Below, one piece after another: positions 33,015 to 45,043 of a stretch of DNA of 64,000 nucleotides. Origin of the DNA: Ooceraea biroi (lineage: Eukaryota > Arthropoda > Insecta > Hymenoptera > Formicidae); NCBI RefSeq assembly GCF_003672135.1, contig NC_039519.1:7874001-7938000 (forward strand), written 5' to 3'. Position 1 is the stretch's first letter. The number at the start of each line of letters is the position of its first letter. A program made the translations under genes and the position numbers. The notes below the pieces were generated by a model, which was given only the letters and a program-made list of their open reading frames with translations, was not told the origin of the DNA and did not search any database.

Positions 33015-33944
33015 CAGGGTGTCCCGAATTTAAATGTCCAAACTTCGGGAGCGTGTAGGGGATGATAAATGAAAAATAAAAAGTCCTTTAGAGATACGCT
33101 CGTTTTTACTTCGTTTTGGAAAAATCGCAAAAAAGAAAACGTAGATTTCATGCAGCGATGACTCGTCGCTCCGGAATTCTTCTGTTTGAAAATCGGCGCC
33201 GCGCATACTCTCGCACTTCCTTTGTTTGTTTACATTTCTGCTTCTCTCCTATAAATTCGTCAGTTACTCATCAGAAGCCATCGAGTGAATTACTCCTGTC
33301 ACAATGCCGCGTACATGTTCTAACGTTGAATATGCTGATATGGTTTTCGATTAAACGCAGCCGGATATACAGATTTGTTGGGGACAGACTTCCGTAATTA
33401 TTTAGAAGACATCCACCTGCAACAACGGATGAGATGTGGTTCCAGCTCGATGGGTGTCCAGCTCATTGTGGCAGAACTACTCGAGCTTGGCTAGACAGGC
33501 ATTATCCACGAAGATGGATTGGACGTGGAGGAGTAGTATCTTGGCCACCTCGATCACCTGATCTGACACCAGTGGACTTCTTTGTGTGGGGGGCCCTGAA
33601 GCAGGAAGTTTATTCGTTGCCAGTCAACTCAAGAGAGCAATTAAGAGACCGAACCGTGGCTGCAGTGCACCAAATATCACCAGATCAGTGTTTGGCTGCG
33701 ACACCAGCTGTCCGTACTAGATGCAATGCTTGCATTGCAGCAAGAGGCCAACATTTTGAACAATATCTACATTTACATTAAGCAAGTGACAACATGAATA
33801 AATAAGTGTGAAATCTACGTTTTCTTTTTTGCGATTTTTCCAAAACGAAGTAAAAACGAGCATATCTCTAAAGGACTTTTTATTTTTCATTTATCATCCC
33901 CTACACGCTCCCGAAGTTTGGACATTTAAATTCGGGACACCCTG
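33015..33944 (+). mobile_element. Mariner, DD41D (rosa-type), deleted
   Basis: The ends read CAGGGTGTCCCGAATTTAAA and complement, flanked by TA. The terminal repeats are long, about 138 bases, and nearly identical. The 930 bp length is short for an autonomous element, and the N-terminal two-thirds of the transposase is not readable. Further TIR-like debris (CACCCTGTATA) lies near 34247. Confidence 0.88.
33434..33781 (+). pseudogene. Mariner transposase C-terminal fragment, DD41D
   Basis: The 115-residue frame contains the second catalytic aspartate in QLDGCPAH and the third in RSPDLTPVDFFVWG. I count 41 residues between them, the spacing of the rosa group. It ends at a natural stop after EQYLHLH. 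Upstream coding sequence with the DNA-binding domain and first aspartate is missing or scrambled, so the fragment is inactive. It differs clearly from the CAGGGTGTTT relic at 6036-6297, although both share the RWIGRGG and SPDLTP words. Confidence 0.85.
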
Positions 33945-36900
33945 TATACTTAATTATAAGATATTTTATTTATATGATGAAAAGGAATTTGGCCTTGATT
34001 GACCTTGAATGTTTTTATGTAATGTATCATTAAATTTATATTAAAAAGGGCTACTATCCTATAAAATAAAAAATACAGCATCCCATTAAAAAAAAGAAGT
34101 TGACTTTGAAATGTCCTCAACGCCTCCACTCATAAAATAATCGTATCCGTTATATGGTGTCCCCCTTTGTACTGAACATATCAGTATAAACTCTTTTTTC
34201 ATGTCTTCAAATTTCACTAATAATTAAATCGGTCACTTTATACGAATCACCCTGTATAATATAATTATGATGCTAAAAGTAATTTGCAAAAATTAATAGT
34301 TCTTATTTAGGAACTAGTAGCTACACATTATGCAGAGTCGTTAATAATTATATTGACTTGTTGTTAACAGAGTTGTTAATTGCAGTCCTTGGTGGTTTGA
34401 AGCTCACCAGAGATACTTTTAATTATCTCGCGGAACCAGCGACGCTTTAATGAAGCGTCGATATTGGCGGCCGGATCATTTGAACTCGCGATAATGAGAC
34501 AATTTTCGGTGTCGTCCCCGTGCGAAATAAAACGGTGCCGCGATTGTAGTACCGTGAGGGGGATGCGCGCGGTGCACCCTCCGTCGGCTGCTGCTAGGCC
34601 GGGGCGCGGGCGGTCCATTCGGAATATACCCCGTCTCTCCAGAGACAGGGGACATATTGTTTGGCTCAGTAATTCCTCGCGTTATTTCCCGTGTTTGCTT
34701 TTTATCATTGTAAACTGATATATTGTCCGGGGTAACTCCCCTCGCGGTGGAGAAACTTAGGGGCGCGGAGGGGGCGGGAGGACGACTGTGGAGCGGGTAC
34801 GAGCGACGGAGGGAGCGTAATCGCTCGGACCAGCGGCGCGGAGTTTCACTTTGCAAAGTGATGGAAACGAGATTACTCGACTATAACACCGAGCTACCTT
34901 CTTTATTTTTAGACGCGGAAGCGCGCGGCAATGGAACGCCGCTCGTATACGTGTCGGACTACGTGCGCGGATATACGTGCCCAGAAATGAATTTGATAGA
35001 GTGACAGCGTCATAGTGGTCTGTTTTTCTGTCTGCTTTTTGTACGGTTGAATATTTTTGGTTGTCTGCTGCGTTTGCGTTGACGTTGAAAAAAATAGCGA
35101 CTTGTATGGCGAATAGGAATTTTTCAGTACAAGATATCACAGCATTGGGATAATTGAATAAAAACGTTGAATTGCATCAGTCGAGATTAAGATAGGGAAT
35201 AACGAGAAGTAATAAATTAGCGACAAGTGACTTATTCGATAAGTTTTGCTCATGAAAAAATACAAACTTAATGTTAGTAAAGTGTCAATAAAATATAGTG
35301 TAATTTAAGAATAGTATTATATAAAATATACAATTTACAACTTATCATATATTATAAAATAGTTTCATTCGCTTCTTGAAATTTAGCATTTTACATTTCT
35401 ACGTGAACAGTAAAAATATAATTTAGTTTTAATATTTTATACCGCACATAAATTAAATGAAAATAAAGTATAAATAGAGATTATACGTATTCTTGATTTT
35501 CTTGTTAAGTTATTGGTGAGGGAAATTTTTTCTTAGTCGATCGTTGGATCACCATTGGAGTATTGTATTGACATGTACTTTGCGTCAATGTTTGAGCTTG
35601 AACTCTCTCGAGTGTCGCGTAAGTGCTTGCGTGCGACACTGTGATATACACGCTCGTCATATGGCGTGACACGTGCGCCAACGCTAAACTCGTCGCATGG
35701 CAAACAACGAATTAAGTCTTCGGCCGTTACGCTTCAGACCCGAATCAAATTCTCTGTAGTTTGAGATTTGTCAATAAAACGTTGCGAGTGTGACGAGATC
35801 AATTTGCGAAGTTAATGGAGCAAGTAAACGTTTCCATGAATTATTATAAGTATCAAGACAAACAATGTAATTTTTGAACAATGAAAGATTATTCGACCAT
35901 CGATTGGCAAGCTCACTTTATTTATTAACGTGACGTTTCGACCAAGGTTTCTCGTCCTTATCAAACCATGTGTAGATTACGTTAATAGTTTCGTCAACAA
36001 TATTTGAAATATGGACGCATTGTGGGCGCAAAAGTCGTTAATTTCAAACTGAAAACCAAACCACATGTTCAATGAACTATTATAATATCTATAAACATTA
36101 AAATCCTGTACTTACAGTTGCACGTCACTAATTAAAAACACCGTAAATCAATTCATTTTTAAAACACTAAGTCGATTTGTAGAGTTCACAGCAACTAAAC
36201 CTCATGGGACAACGGCTCACGTAATAATGATATCAATGTAATTTTTGCTTGGAATAATTATACTCTTTGGAGAAATATGATCATGTTATATACAATAAGA
36301 AACTTAATTCAGATCGGATCAAGAATGAAACAGCCGAAGCTATTACAATGCGAATTATAAACGGCTTTGTACAGATTGTAAGATATTATTGCACGAAATA
36401 TTCCATCCCAGCCATTCGCCATCGTTCGAAGTTCCCACATCTACATAACGATAAAGATGGACCTGGTCCCTATCTCGGTGGAATGTAATTTATGTTCCTC
36501 TTCGGTTAATTACGCGAGGGGGGCATTGATACCGATGGGAGGAAGGAAGCGAGGCGAATGTTTAAAGGGCAACGGTATGATCCGAAGAAAGGCGTCGGGG
36601 CGCATCGTCGCCGGTAAAGTGGGTGTAAGTGAGAACAGTAATGGTAGGTGGCTGCTGCCGAGACGACAGTGGAGTTGAGTTGCACACACCCCGGGAATCT
36701 TCGTCTTAGGAAAAGTCGGCGTGACCTAACGCGGAAGACAGGGGAGTCTGTCTGTCTGTCTGTCTTTATCAGCCAGGCAAGCAAGCAGGTAGAGCCGTCG
36801 AACCGCCACGCCACCCCTGCCTCCCCCTCGCTCCCCACCCTCATCCTCTTTTCACCCCTCACCCCTCAGCAGCCGGTTTCGCCGAGAGCTACGCCACCGG

Positions 36901-39900
36901 CGAGAACACCCGATTGGCGTTTCTCTCTCGAACGAGGGAGGACATCATGCACCCCTATTGGCTCCCGCCGAATCCATACTCGGTACTTACTCGCCACCCC
37001 ATTCGTCGACCCCTCGCGGGACCGAAATCCCGTGTTTTCCCCCTTACCCCCGCGCGTCCTCATCCACCTACGTTCTCCTCGTTCGACACCCTTTATGAGC
37101 GACCGATGCGACTCGCGCCGCTCTCTCACGGGGCGCCTTTACAATGCATTTCACCGCCGGCGCTTTCACCTTTCGCACGCCGGATATTTCTAAATAAATG
37201 CTTTTTTAATAAGCGTTGGTCGCGCGGGCGCGAGTAGCGCCGTAACTGCAGCGCCATTTTGCACGTGCTTTCGCGCCTGGGGGAGAAAATTGGATTTCCA
37301 CGGTCGCTGGGGTGCCGGCCATTTTTCTCATTTCGATATTTGTTGCGTCTAACTGCTACCACAGTTTTCTACCGGTGTCGGAAAATGGTTGCCATGGAGA
37401 TCACTCCAACGTAAAAATGTTTCATGAGAAATAATTATTTCGCGTAATCGAATTAATTGTATTGTAAACTTTGATTTCGAAAATAGTAGCTTTCTATTTT
37501 ATTAAGAAATAATTTGTTCATTCAAGTTACATTTCTTATTATTCAGAAAAGTACATCTATCTATCAAAAATGTGTGAAATAAATAAAACTTAAGTATGAC
37601 AACAAAATGCAATTATTTAAAAAGTTTTTAAACAGCTGATATAAATTATATAAAAATATAGACTTTTACATATATTGTACAATAATAAGATAATTAGATG
37701 TTTTAAATAAAAAATATTTTCAAGATTAATATATGAATATTATTAAGATAATACAGATATAATTTCACGAAGTTTCTTTAACAATCCATCAGTAGGAACT
37801 TTTAGACAAATCAAGTTGTTTTCTCGAAAAATGAATATTTTCATGTACCATTTCATGTACAATATTTTATGAACAATATATAATTGTTTCAAAAGATAAA
37901 ATCATTGATACGTTTTACAATAGTTTCAAGAAGAAAAAGCGTCATTGATATCTGGTTTGTGCAATAGATCGACGCGACGGCGAACGAATTAGGCCAAGGA
38001 GGGAGCCGACGCCTCTCAGCTCACCGAAAGAGGATCGATGCAAAGTGTCGAACTCGAAAGCGAGGAGAGCAAGGCTTTCGCCTGCACTTTTGTCGTTGCT
38101 GGTCGCACCTCGCCCTTCCTGCCGCAAGTTCGAGCAACCCGCGTGGCGGATAGAAACGGAATAGCCGCGCTGTGACACCCCGTGTGGTGGGTAAACGCAG
38201 GAGAAAGAGAGAGGAAGGATCAGCGACGAGAGAAATGACGGGGATGAAGAATTTCTGTGGGGTGACTCGGGTCGAGCAACGAGGATGGGCCATCGTTGCT
38301 CCGCCTATCGGCACCGCCCACGCTGCTGGTGTTGCTAGCCTCTTCCTTCCTTGCTTCCTCGCCCTTCACCCTCCGCGGTGCAGCTGGAACCTTCTCGCGG
38401 CTCGCCAGCAGGCAGCGCACACACGTCATCCTCATCGGCGGCGAACGGCGCCTCCAACCGTCGCCCCAGGGTTGCCGCCGCGACCCGTCCATCGGAAATC
38501 GTCGAACCCGTCGATTCCGGACGCCAGGAGTTTTTTCCGGAAGTGATCTAAGTCGTGCGTAAAATGTGACGTCGATCGCAGATTAGTGAACCGATCGGGC
38601 CGCCTCGAGATCGAGAATCTCGGCTGAAGTTGATGGGGGTGAACAGCGAAATCAGCGCACGGGACGCGGGAGGATCAATTCTGAGCGAGGATACTTTGGT
38701 GCGTGAAGAGGGATCATCTGTTCTGACAGTAAGAGAGATCAAACGACACCGCCTTCGATCGCAGGATGGCTCTTCAAGCTCGAACTTCCGGGTTGTAATG
38801 ACGCGTCTCGCCAAATAGGCCCGAAATTTCAATCCTGATGATTGCGAGCAAACTGAAAATGAAACGGAGAAGCCGTTTGACGAAAATGTTTGACGAAAGT
38901 ACAAGAATATAAATATAAAATGTGAATGAACCGGAAGACTGGAATCAAGAGTCTTGATGATGCCGACGGACGGAGTCAAGATTACGTCAGATCGATCGTT
39001 AAAATGTCGATTATCCAATGGCCTCGGAGGTTCTACTTTGATGATGATGAGGAACTCTTGAACTTAGTGACTCGTGTCGCGATGTGTGCACTTTGAAATC
39101 GTTCGTAAGGAATTTGTACAATTATTAAGGATGGTATGAAGAACGCATACTGTGACTGATGAGAAAGAACTTTACGCGAAACTTGAATCGTATTCAATGT
39201 TGGACGTTCGACAATTAATCGGAAATCGGTGAAAGTGTTCGGGCTGGTAGAACAGAAGTCGTGTTGTGGATCGTGTTGCCAGGGTCGAAATTAAGTGACG
39301 AAATCTTCATAATTTCTGTAAGTATCAACATTTACGAAAAAACTTATTTTGTCTCTTTTTAAAAGTTGATATTAAACTGGATAGCGATCATCGATGTTCT
39401 TCTCTTTCTCGATGCTTTACGTTCTGCAGATTACAGCTGATTTATTTGTAATTATCTCTAAATAGCATAGAAATTTGTAACAATACAATTTGTCGACCGT
39501 TATTAATTCTTTATCTTACAAAAGGTTTATTGAAGTTAAATCATTTCAAGAATTTAGATACATAAATCAAGGAATACATTGTTGGAAGATGTAATATACA
39601 TTAGCTGTTATTTCATCTTTTATTGATTATGTTTCGACTTTCCATTCTAATGCACGTTTGCGTGTGCGTATGTCGAGTCTAAAACTCGAAGGTTCATTAT
39701 CAATCGAAGAGTAGATTAGAGGATCAAAGGCTCGGCGTAATTAGCCAGATTTCATCGATGGATAAAGCGAAGATATATACCGCTCCTCTGCATCCAGAGT
39801 ACTAAATGGATTAAAACGCTCGACGCGTCGCGTCGCGTCGCATCCCATCTTTTCGCAAAACCGGGATGTCGCGCGCAATTATTAGATGCGTTCAAAATAG

Positions 39901-40081
39901 ATGTAAACATTTGAAACTGAGATGATAAAGTATGATAAAGGATTAGTTAAATTACTTTCTAATGTAGAAATAAATTTGACCATTGAGGTTTTAGGTTTTC
40001 TTTGAATTATTTGAGTTTTAACAGAAACTTGATCCACAGCTACCTATAACACAATTAATATCATAATTTTGAATTGATTAA
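33945..40081. other. Long unassigned spacer with CpG-rich blocks
   Basis: CpG-rich blocks occur at about 34440-35000, 36500-37370 and 37950-39300, separated by AT-rich DNA. The last one ends with TTTCT|GTAAGTATC near 39319, a good donor on the plus strand, so it may be a 5' UTR exon. A TCTG microsatellite lies near 36745-36765 and CGTCG repeats near 39820-39840. Frames of up to 181 codons in these blocks are open on several strands at once and show no family resemblance. Confidence 0.35.
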
Positions 40082-42436
40082 TTAAGGGGGGAGCCTGCTT
40101 TAGAACGCTGAAAATAAGGTATAGATTTACGAATATTTTTTGGAGAAACTATACAGCGGATCATTATAAAACTTTTATGCATTTATTAGTACATGTTTAA
40201 AGACAAAAAAATTATTTTTTGATTTGAATATATCGCCTGTAGAGGTCGTCCTGGAGGCATCTTAGTGCAGCCGGCGTTGTAAATTGGTGAGCATTCTCCT
40301 GCCTCCAAATTTCATCCAAACTGAAAAATTGAAATATTTTCTCGTTATTTATGAATTCCCATCGTCGATGAACCTTTAATATTCATAAAAACATTAAGTT
40401 AAACAATTATTTTTGCATGAAAAAGTTCAAAAACTTTGCCTAAAAATCGTACTTTTGTGTTCTAAGCTCCACCATTTTGGGACTTTTCAACTTTTTTCTT
40501 CTCTCTTTGGTTCATCGACGATGGGAATTCATAAATAACGAGAAGATATTTCAATTTTTCAGTTTAGACGAAATTTGGAGGCAGGAGAATGCTCACCAAT
40601 TTGCAGTGCCGGCGACGCGGCTGCACTAAGATTTCTCCAGGACGACCTCTACAAGCGATATATTCAAATAAAAAATAATTTTTTTATCTTCAAACATGTA
40701 CTAATAAATGCATAAAACTTTGATGCATTTCTTAGTACATGTTTAAAGACAAAAAAATTATTTTTTGATTTGAATATATCGCCTGTAGAGGTCGTCCTGG
40801 AGGCATCTTAGTGCAGCCGGCGTTGTAAATTGGTGAGCATTCTCCTGCCTCCAAATTTCATCCAAACTGAAAAATTGAAATATTTTCTCGTTATTTATGA
40901 ATTCCCATCGTCGATGAACCTTTAATATTCATAAAAACATTAAGTTAAACAATTATGTTTGCATGAAAAAGTTCAAAAACTTTGCCTAAAAATCGTACTT
41001 TTGTGTTCTAAACTCCACCATTTTGGCACTTTTCAACTTTTTTCTTCTCTCTTTGGTTCATCGACGATGGGAATTCATAAATAACGAGAACATATTTCAA
41101 TTTTTCAGTTTAGACGAAATTTGGAGGCAGGAGAATGCTCACCAATTTGCAGTGCCGGCGACGCGGCTGCACTAAGATTTCTCCAGGACGACCTCTACAA
41201 GCGATATATTCAAATCAAAAATAATTTTTTTTTTTCTTAAAGCATGTACTAATAAATGCATAAAACTTTGATGCATTTCTTAGTACATGTTTAAAGACAA
41301 AAAAATTATTTTTTGATTTGAATATATCGCCCGTAGAGGTCGTCCTGGAGGCATCTTAGTGCAGCCGGCGTTGTAAATTGGTGAGCATTCTCCTGCCTCC
41401 AAATTTCATCCAAACTGAAAAATTGAAATATTTTCTCGTTATTTATGAATTCCCATCGTCGATGAACCTTTAATATTCATAAAAACATTAAGTTAAACAA
41501 TTATGTTTGCATGAAAAAGTTCAAAAACTTTGCCTAAAAATCGTACTTTTGTGTTCTAAGCTCCACCATTTTGGGACTTTTCAACTTTTTTCTTCTCTCT
41601 TTGGTTCATCGACGATGGGAATTCATAAATAACGAGAAAATATTTCAATTTTTCAGTTTGGATGAAATTTGGAGGCAGGAGAATGCTCACCAATTTACAA
41701 CGCCAGCTGCACTAAGATGCCTCCAGGACGACCTCTACAGGCGATATATTCAAATCAAAGTAATTTTTTTGTCTTTAAACATGTACTAATAAATGCATCA
41801 AAGTTTTATGCATTTATTAGTACATGGTTTAAGAAAAAAAAAAAAAATTATTTTTGATTTGAATATATCGCCTGTAGAGGTCGTCCTGGAGGCATCTTAG
41901 TGCAGCCGGCGTTGTAAATTGGTGAGCATTCTCCTGCCTCCAAATTTCATCCAAACTGAAAAATTGAAATATTTTCTCGTTATTTATGAATTCCCATCGT
42001 CAATGAACCTTTAATATTCATAAAAACATTAAGTTAAACAATTATGTTTGCATGAAAAAGTTCAAAAACTTTGCCTAAAAATCGTACTTTTGTGTTCTAA
42101 ACTCCACCATTTTGGCACTTTTCAACTTTTTTCTTCTCTCTTTGGTTCATCGACGATGGGAATTCATAAATAACGAGAACATATTTCAATTTTTCAGTTT
42201 AGACGAAATTTGGAGGCAGGAGAATGCTCACCAATTTGCAATGCCGGCTGCACTAAGATTTCTCCAGGACGACCTCTACAAGCGATATATTCAAATCAAA
42301 AAATAATTTTTGTTGTCTTTAAACATGTACTAATAAATGCATAAAAGTTTTATAATGATCCGCTGTATAGTTTCTCCAAAAATAATTCGTAAAATATACC
42401 TTATTTTCAGCGTTCTAAAGCAGGCTCCCCCCTTAA
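40082..42436. mobile_element. TTAA-bounded element with four internal palindromic units
   Basis: The outer ends read TTAAGGGGGGAGCCTGCTTT and its complement, matching inward over more than 100 bases. Inside are four units of about 545 bp (boundaries near 40166, 40716, 41265, 41807 and 42350). Each is itself an inverted repeat whose arms contain GGTCGTCCTGGAGGCATCTT and its variants. Arms within a unit differ at fixed sites, and one variant (a GACGCGG insert) marks units 1 and 2. The open frames at 41571-41789 and 42112-42306 are arms of these units. TTAA at both ends suggests a piggyBac-type origin. Confidence 0.88.
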
Positions 42437-43809
42437 TGAAAAGAAGAGAGAAAATTAATAAATTTAATAAAAATTTTGTAAACATACAATATGGAAATCA
42501 GTGATTCGATGATACTCAAATTATCTACTTTCATTATGCAACTTTCGCAACACAGTAATATTATACAATAGATTTCGCTGTGTTTTACTCTTCACCATCT
42601 TATTTTCTCATCACACGAGCAGCGATTGACTCGATTAGACTCCAGTTCTATCTTACAACGAGCATCTTCCACGTCCAGAAGAAGATCTCGGTGTGATGCA
42701 AACGCTGGTGGCTAACAATTGACACCCACATTGTCCGTCTGCGCTACGCACACACAGTAATCTGTCTCATCTTTTCCTCCCGTAACTACCGGCATGTACT
42801 TGTACCACGTACCAGCGATGAAAACATTCAGTATTCGAGAGCACCATGGCATCATTGTCACGCAGGGGGTGCAACAATTCGCGTATCCCTCCCAAAAAGC
42901 AGCATAGAGCAGTGCGCTACAAAACAAACGCGCATCGAGGCAGTAACGGCGCGGTGAGTGCCATTGGAAATTAGCGAACAATTAGTTCCAACCCCGCTCG
43001 TGTTTTATAAACATGGTTCTCGTGCCATCGACGGCCATTATTTTCGAGGATTCGCTCGCCTGCCTAGCTACCTACCTACGTACTACTTACCTAAGTACAC
43101 CCCACGTTCGAACGTGCGTGCCCGAAGTATCCGACTATATTCGAGCGAGTACTTAGGGCTTTCGAGCACCGTACAGCACGGGGAAGGGGTAGCGGGACTC
43201 ACGAAGGGGTCTTGTAATGTTTCAGTGCGCTTAAAAGCGCGAGGGGGTTAGCGCGGCAACGGAGGGCCAGCGAGGCAAGGCAGCTTTGGTGTTGCAGCCT
43301 CTTCAACCTCGTGCAAACACTCCGGGAGCGGTACGCGTTCGCCCTGGTACGGCGATTAATATCCCAATAAGGCCTCGTTCACCGAGCTCACTCGACCGCG
43401 CGCGGCTTCGTTGTTTATTCATTGTATCGCCGGATATTCTCCCGCGGGATAAGCTGCCTCGACGGCTGCTGCGCCGTCCCGGTTTCTTGGGTTCTTTGAT
43501 TCCAGAAGCGGAAGTGACATCGGGTTGGCGAATGTCATGGCGAAGCGACGGAAAATGATTCCGTGTGATGTGATGGATAAATATCGAACAATCAAGATCA
43601 TGATAGGGGATGATGAGAAGCATGTGCAACTTCGAAGACGTGAGCTCTGGAAATTTTGGAGTTTGGGAATCTCGAGGCGTCAGAGAGAGTTTGTATTTGA
43701 TGAAATCTTGGAATTTGTAAGCTTGGACCTTGAAAGTCGAAAGCTTGATGTCGACTCTTGAAGTACAGTATACATATAACAGTTTTATTCTTATCAAATT
43801 TTCATAATT
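42437..43809. other. Unassigned sequence with CpG-rich block
   Basis: About 42600-43560 is GC-richer, with frames of up to 217 codons on the minus strand crossing it. Nothing matches a family. It may be a promoter or exon of a neighbouring gene; no splice pair is convincing. Confidence 0.3.
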
Positions 43810-45043
43810 CCCATACAGCACGAAAAGATTGCATATGTATTGCAGGAATCTTCCACCGCAACGTAGCAACTTTTTCATTGCAAATTCACTGCGAAATGTT
43901 TCTGCAGCATTGCTATGGGATTGCAGGAATGTGAAAATGTCCGCTTTTCGGAACATTGCAACGAAACGTCATAATAATATTGCAATGTAATGAATTTGCA
44001 ATAATTATAATTATTCATTATTATATACTTTAAATATTTTTATTTATTAACATAAATAGACAATTATATGTAATATAACAATAGTAATAAAAAATGAAAT
44101 AAACATTTTCTCTATTTTTCTTATAAAAAAGTAACTGTTCTTTATTAAAAAAAAAACTTAAAAATCCTCTTCTTGAGATATTATTTTTCCTTTAATTATG
44201 TTAAAATATTTTTCCTTTAATTAAATAATTGAATCTTCTTCGTTTTTGTTTGTATGTTGCCTGTAAAAATAAAATAGGAATTAAAATTCATATATTAGCA
44301 TAAAATTACATAAAAATATACATACTGCAAGTATGTATAGAATTATACGTAAAATGACATACTTTGATCTCTCAATCCTAACCGGAGCTTGAGCAAGCCA
44401 CTTGGAAATGCATTCAGCAATTTCTGCATCAGTGGCATGATTGTGTATTTCACGAACAGCTTCTATAACAGAAAAAGTTATTAAAAATATTACAACTATT
44501 AATATGCAGTTTTCTAATGAATTTCCATAATTTTGAGGTTATAGTGATATAAACCGTGAGATAGGCAAATAGAGTGATTCTCTATTATAATTAATAGATA
44601 CAAGATTAACAGCACACAAGTGCTATAATTAGACATAATATTATAAAAAGTACTTACCTTTTCTTTTACGTAACTACTTTCTTTTAGAATGATGCTCGCG
44701 TCGTACAACCACCATGTTCTTTAGATAGTCGAAAGAGACAACACCGCATGCACATATATATTACCGAGCTCAGATTCTGGTCATCGCACATCATTGGTCG
44801 AATAGATTTGGACGAATCTCGTTAGGATAGGAAGACCCCAATGTTTTAATAAAATGAATTATTAATATTAATTAATTACAAATTTTGATTGTGCAATGTT
44901 TCCGAAATATTAATGTCATGTTGCTACAAGTGTGCTGGTATTTTGCGGATATGTATCTCTGCAATGTCTTTGTACCGTTGCATTGCAATTTGCAACGTTG
45001 CAACGTTGCTGCAACGTTGGTGCAAGCTTCTGTGCTGTATGGG
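43810..45043 (-). mobile_element. Decayed DNA transposon with CCCATACAGCAC ends
   Basis: Twelve-base inverted ends CCCATACAGCAC (43810-43821 and 45032-45043) enclose 1.23 kb. Subterminal repeats of TTGCAACG / GTTGCAACG words occur near both ends and are concentrated at 44990-45020. On the minus strand near 44370-44472 a short frame reads EAVREIHNHATDAEIAECIS followed by KWLAQAPVRIERSK, preceded by an acceptor-like TTCTGTTATAG. The rest is AT-rich. The superfamily is not identified and no clear target duplication is visible. Confidence 0.55.

Noticed and set aside
34230..34260. CACCCTGTATA word as another mariner end.
   Set aside because: Only one end is visible and no partner within 1.5 kb could be matched, so it is noted only as possible debris.
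36648..37193. A 181-codon plus-strand frame.
   Set aside because: It lies in a GC-rich, Pro/Arg/Ser-biased stretch that is also open on other frames, with no start context, splice pair or homology.
42112..42306. A 64-codon frame beginning at a non-ATG start.
   Set aside because: It is one arm of the fourth palindromic unit; the complementary arm holds the same sequence inverted.
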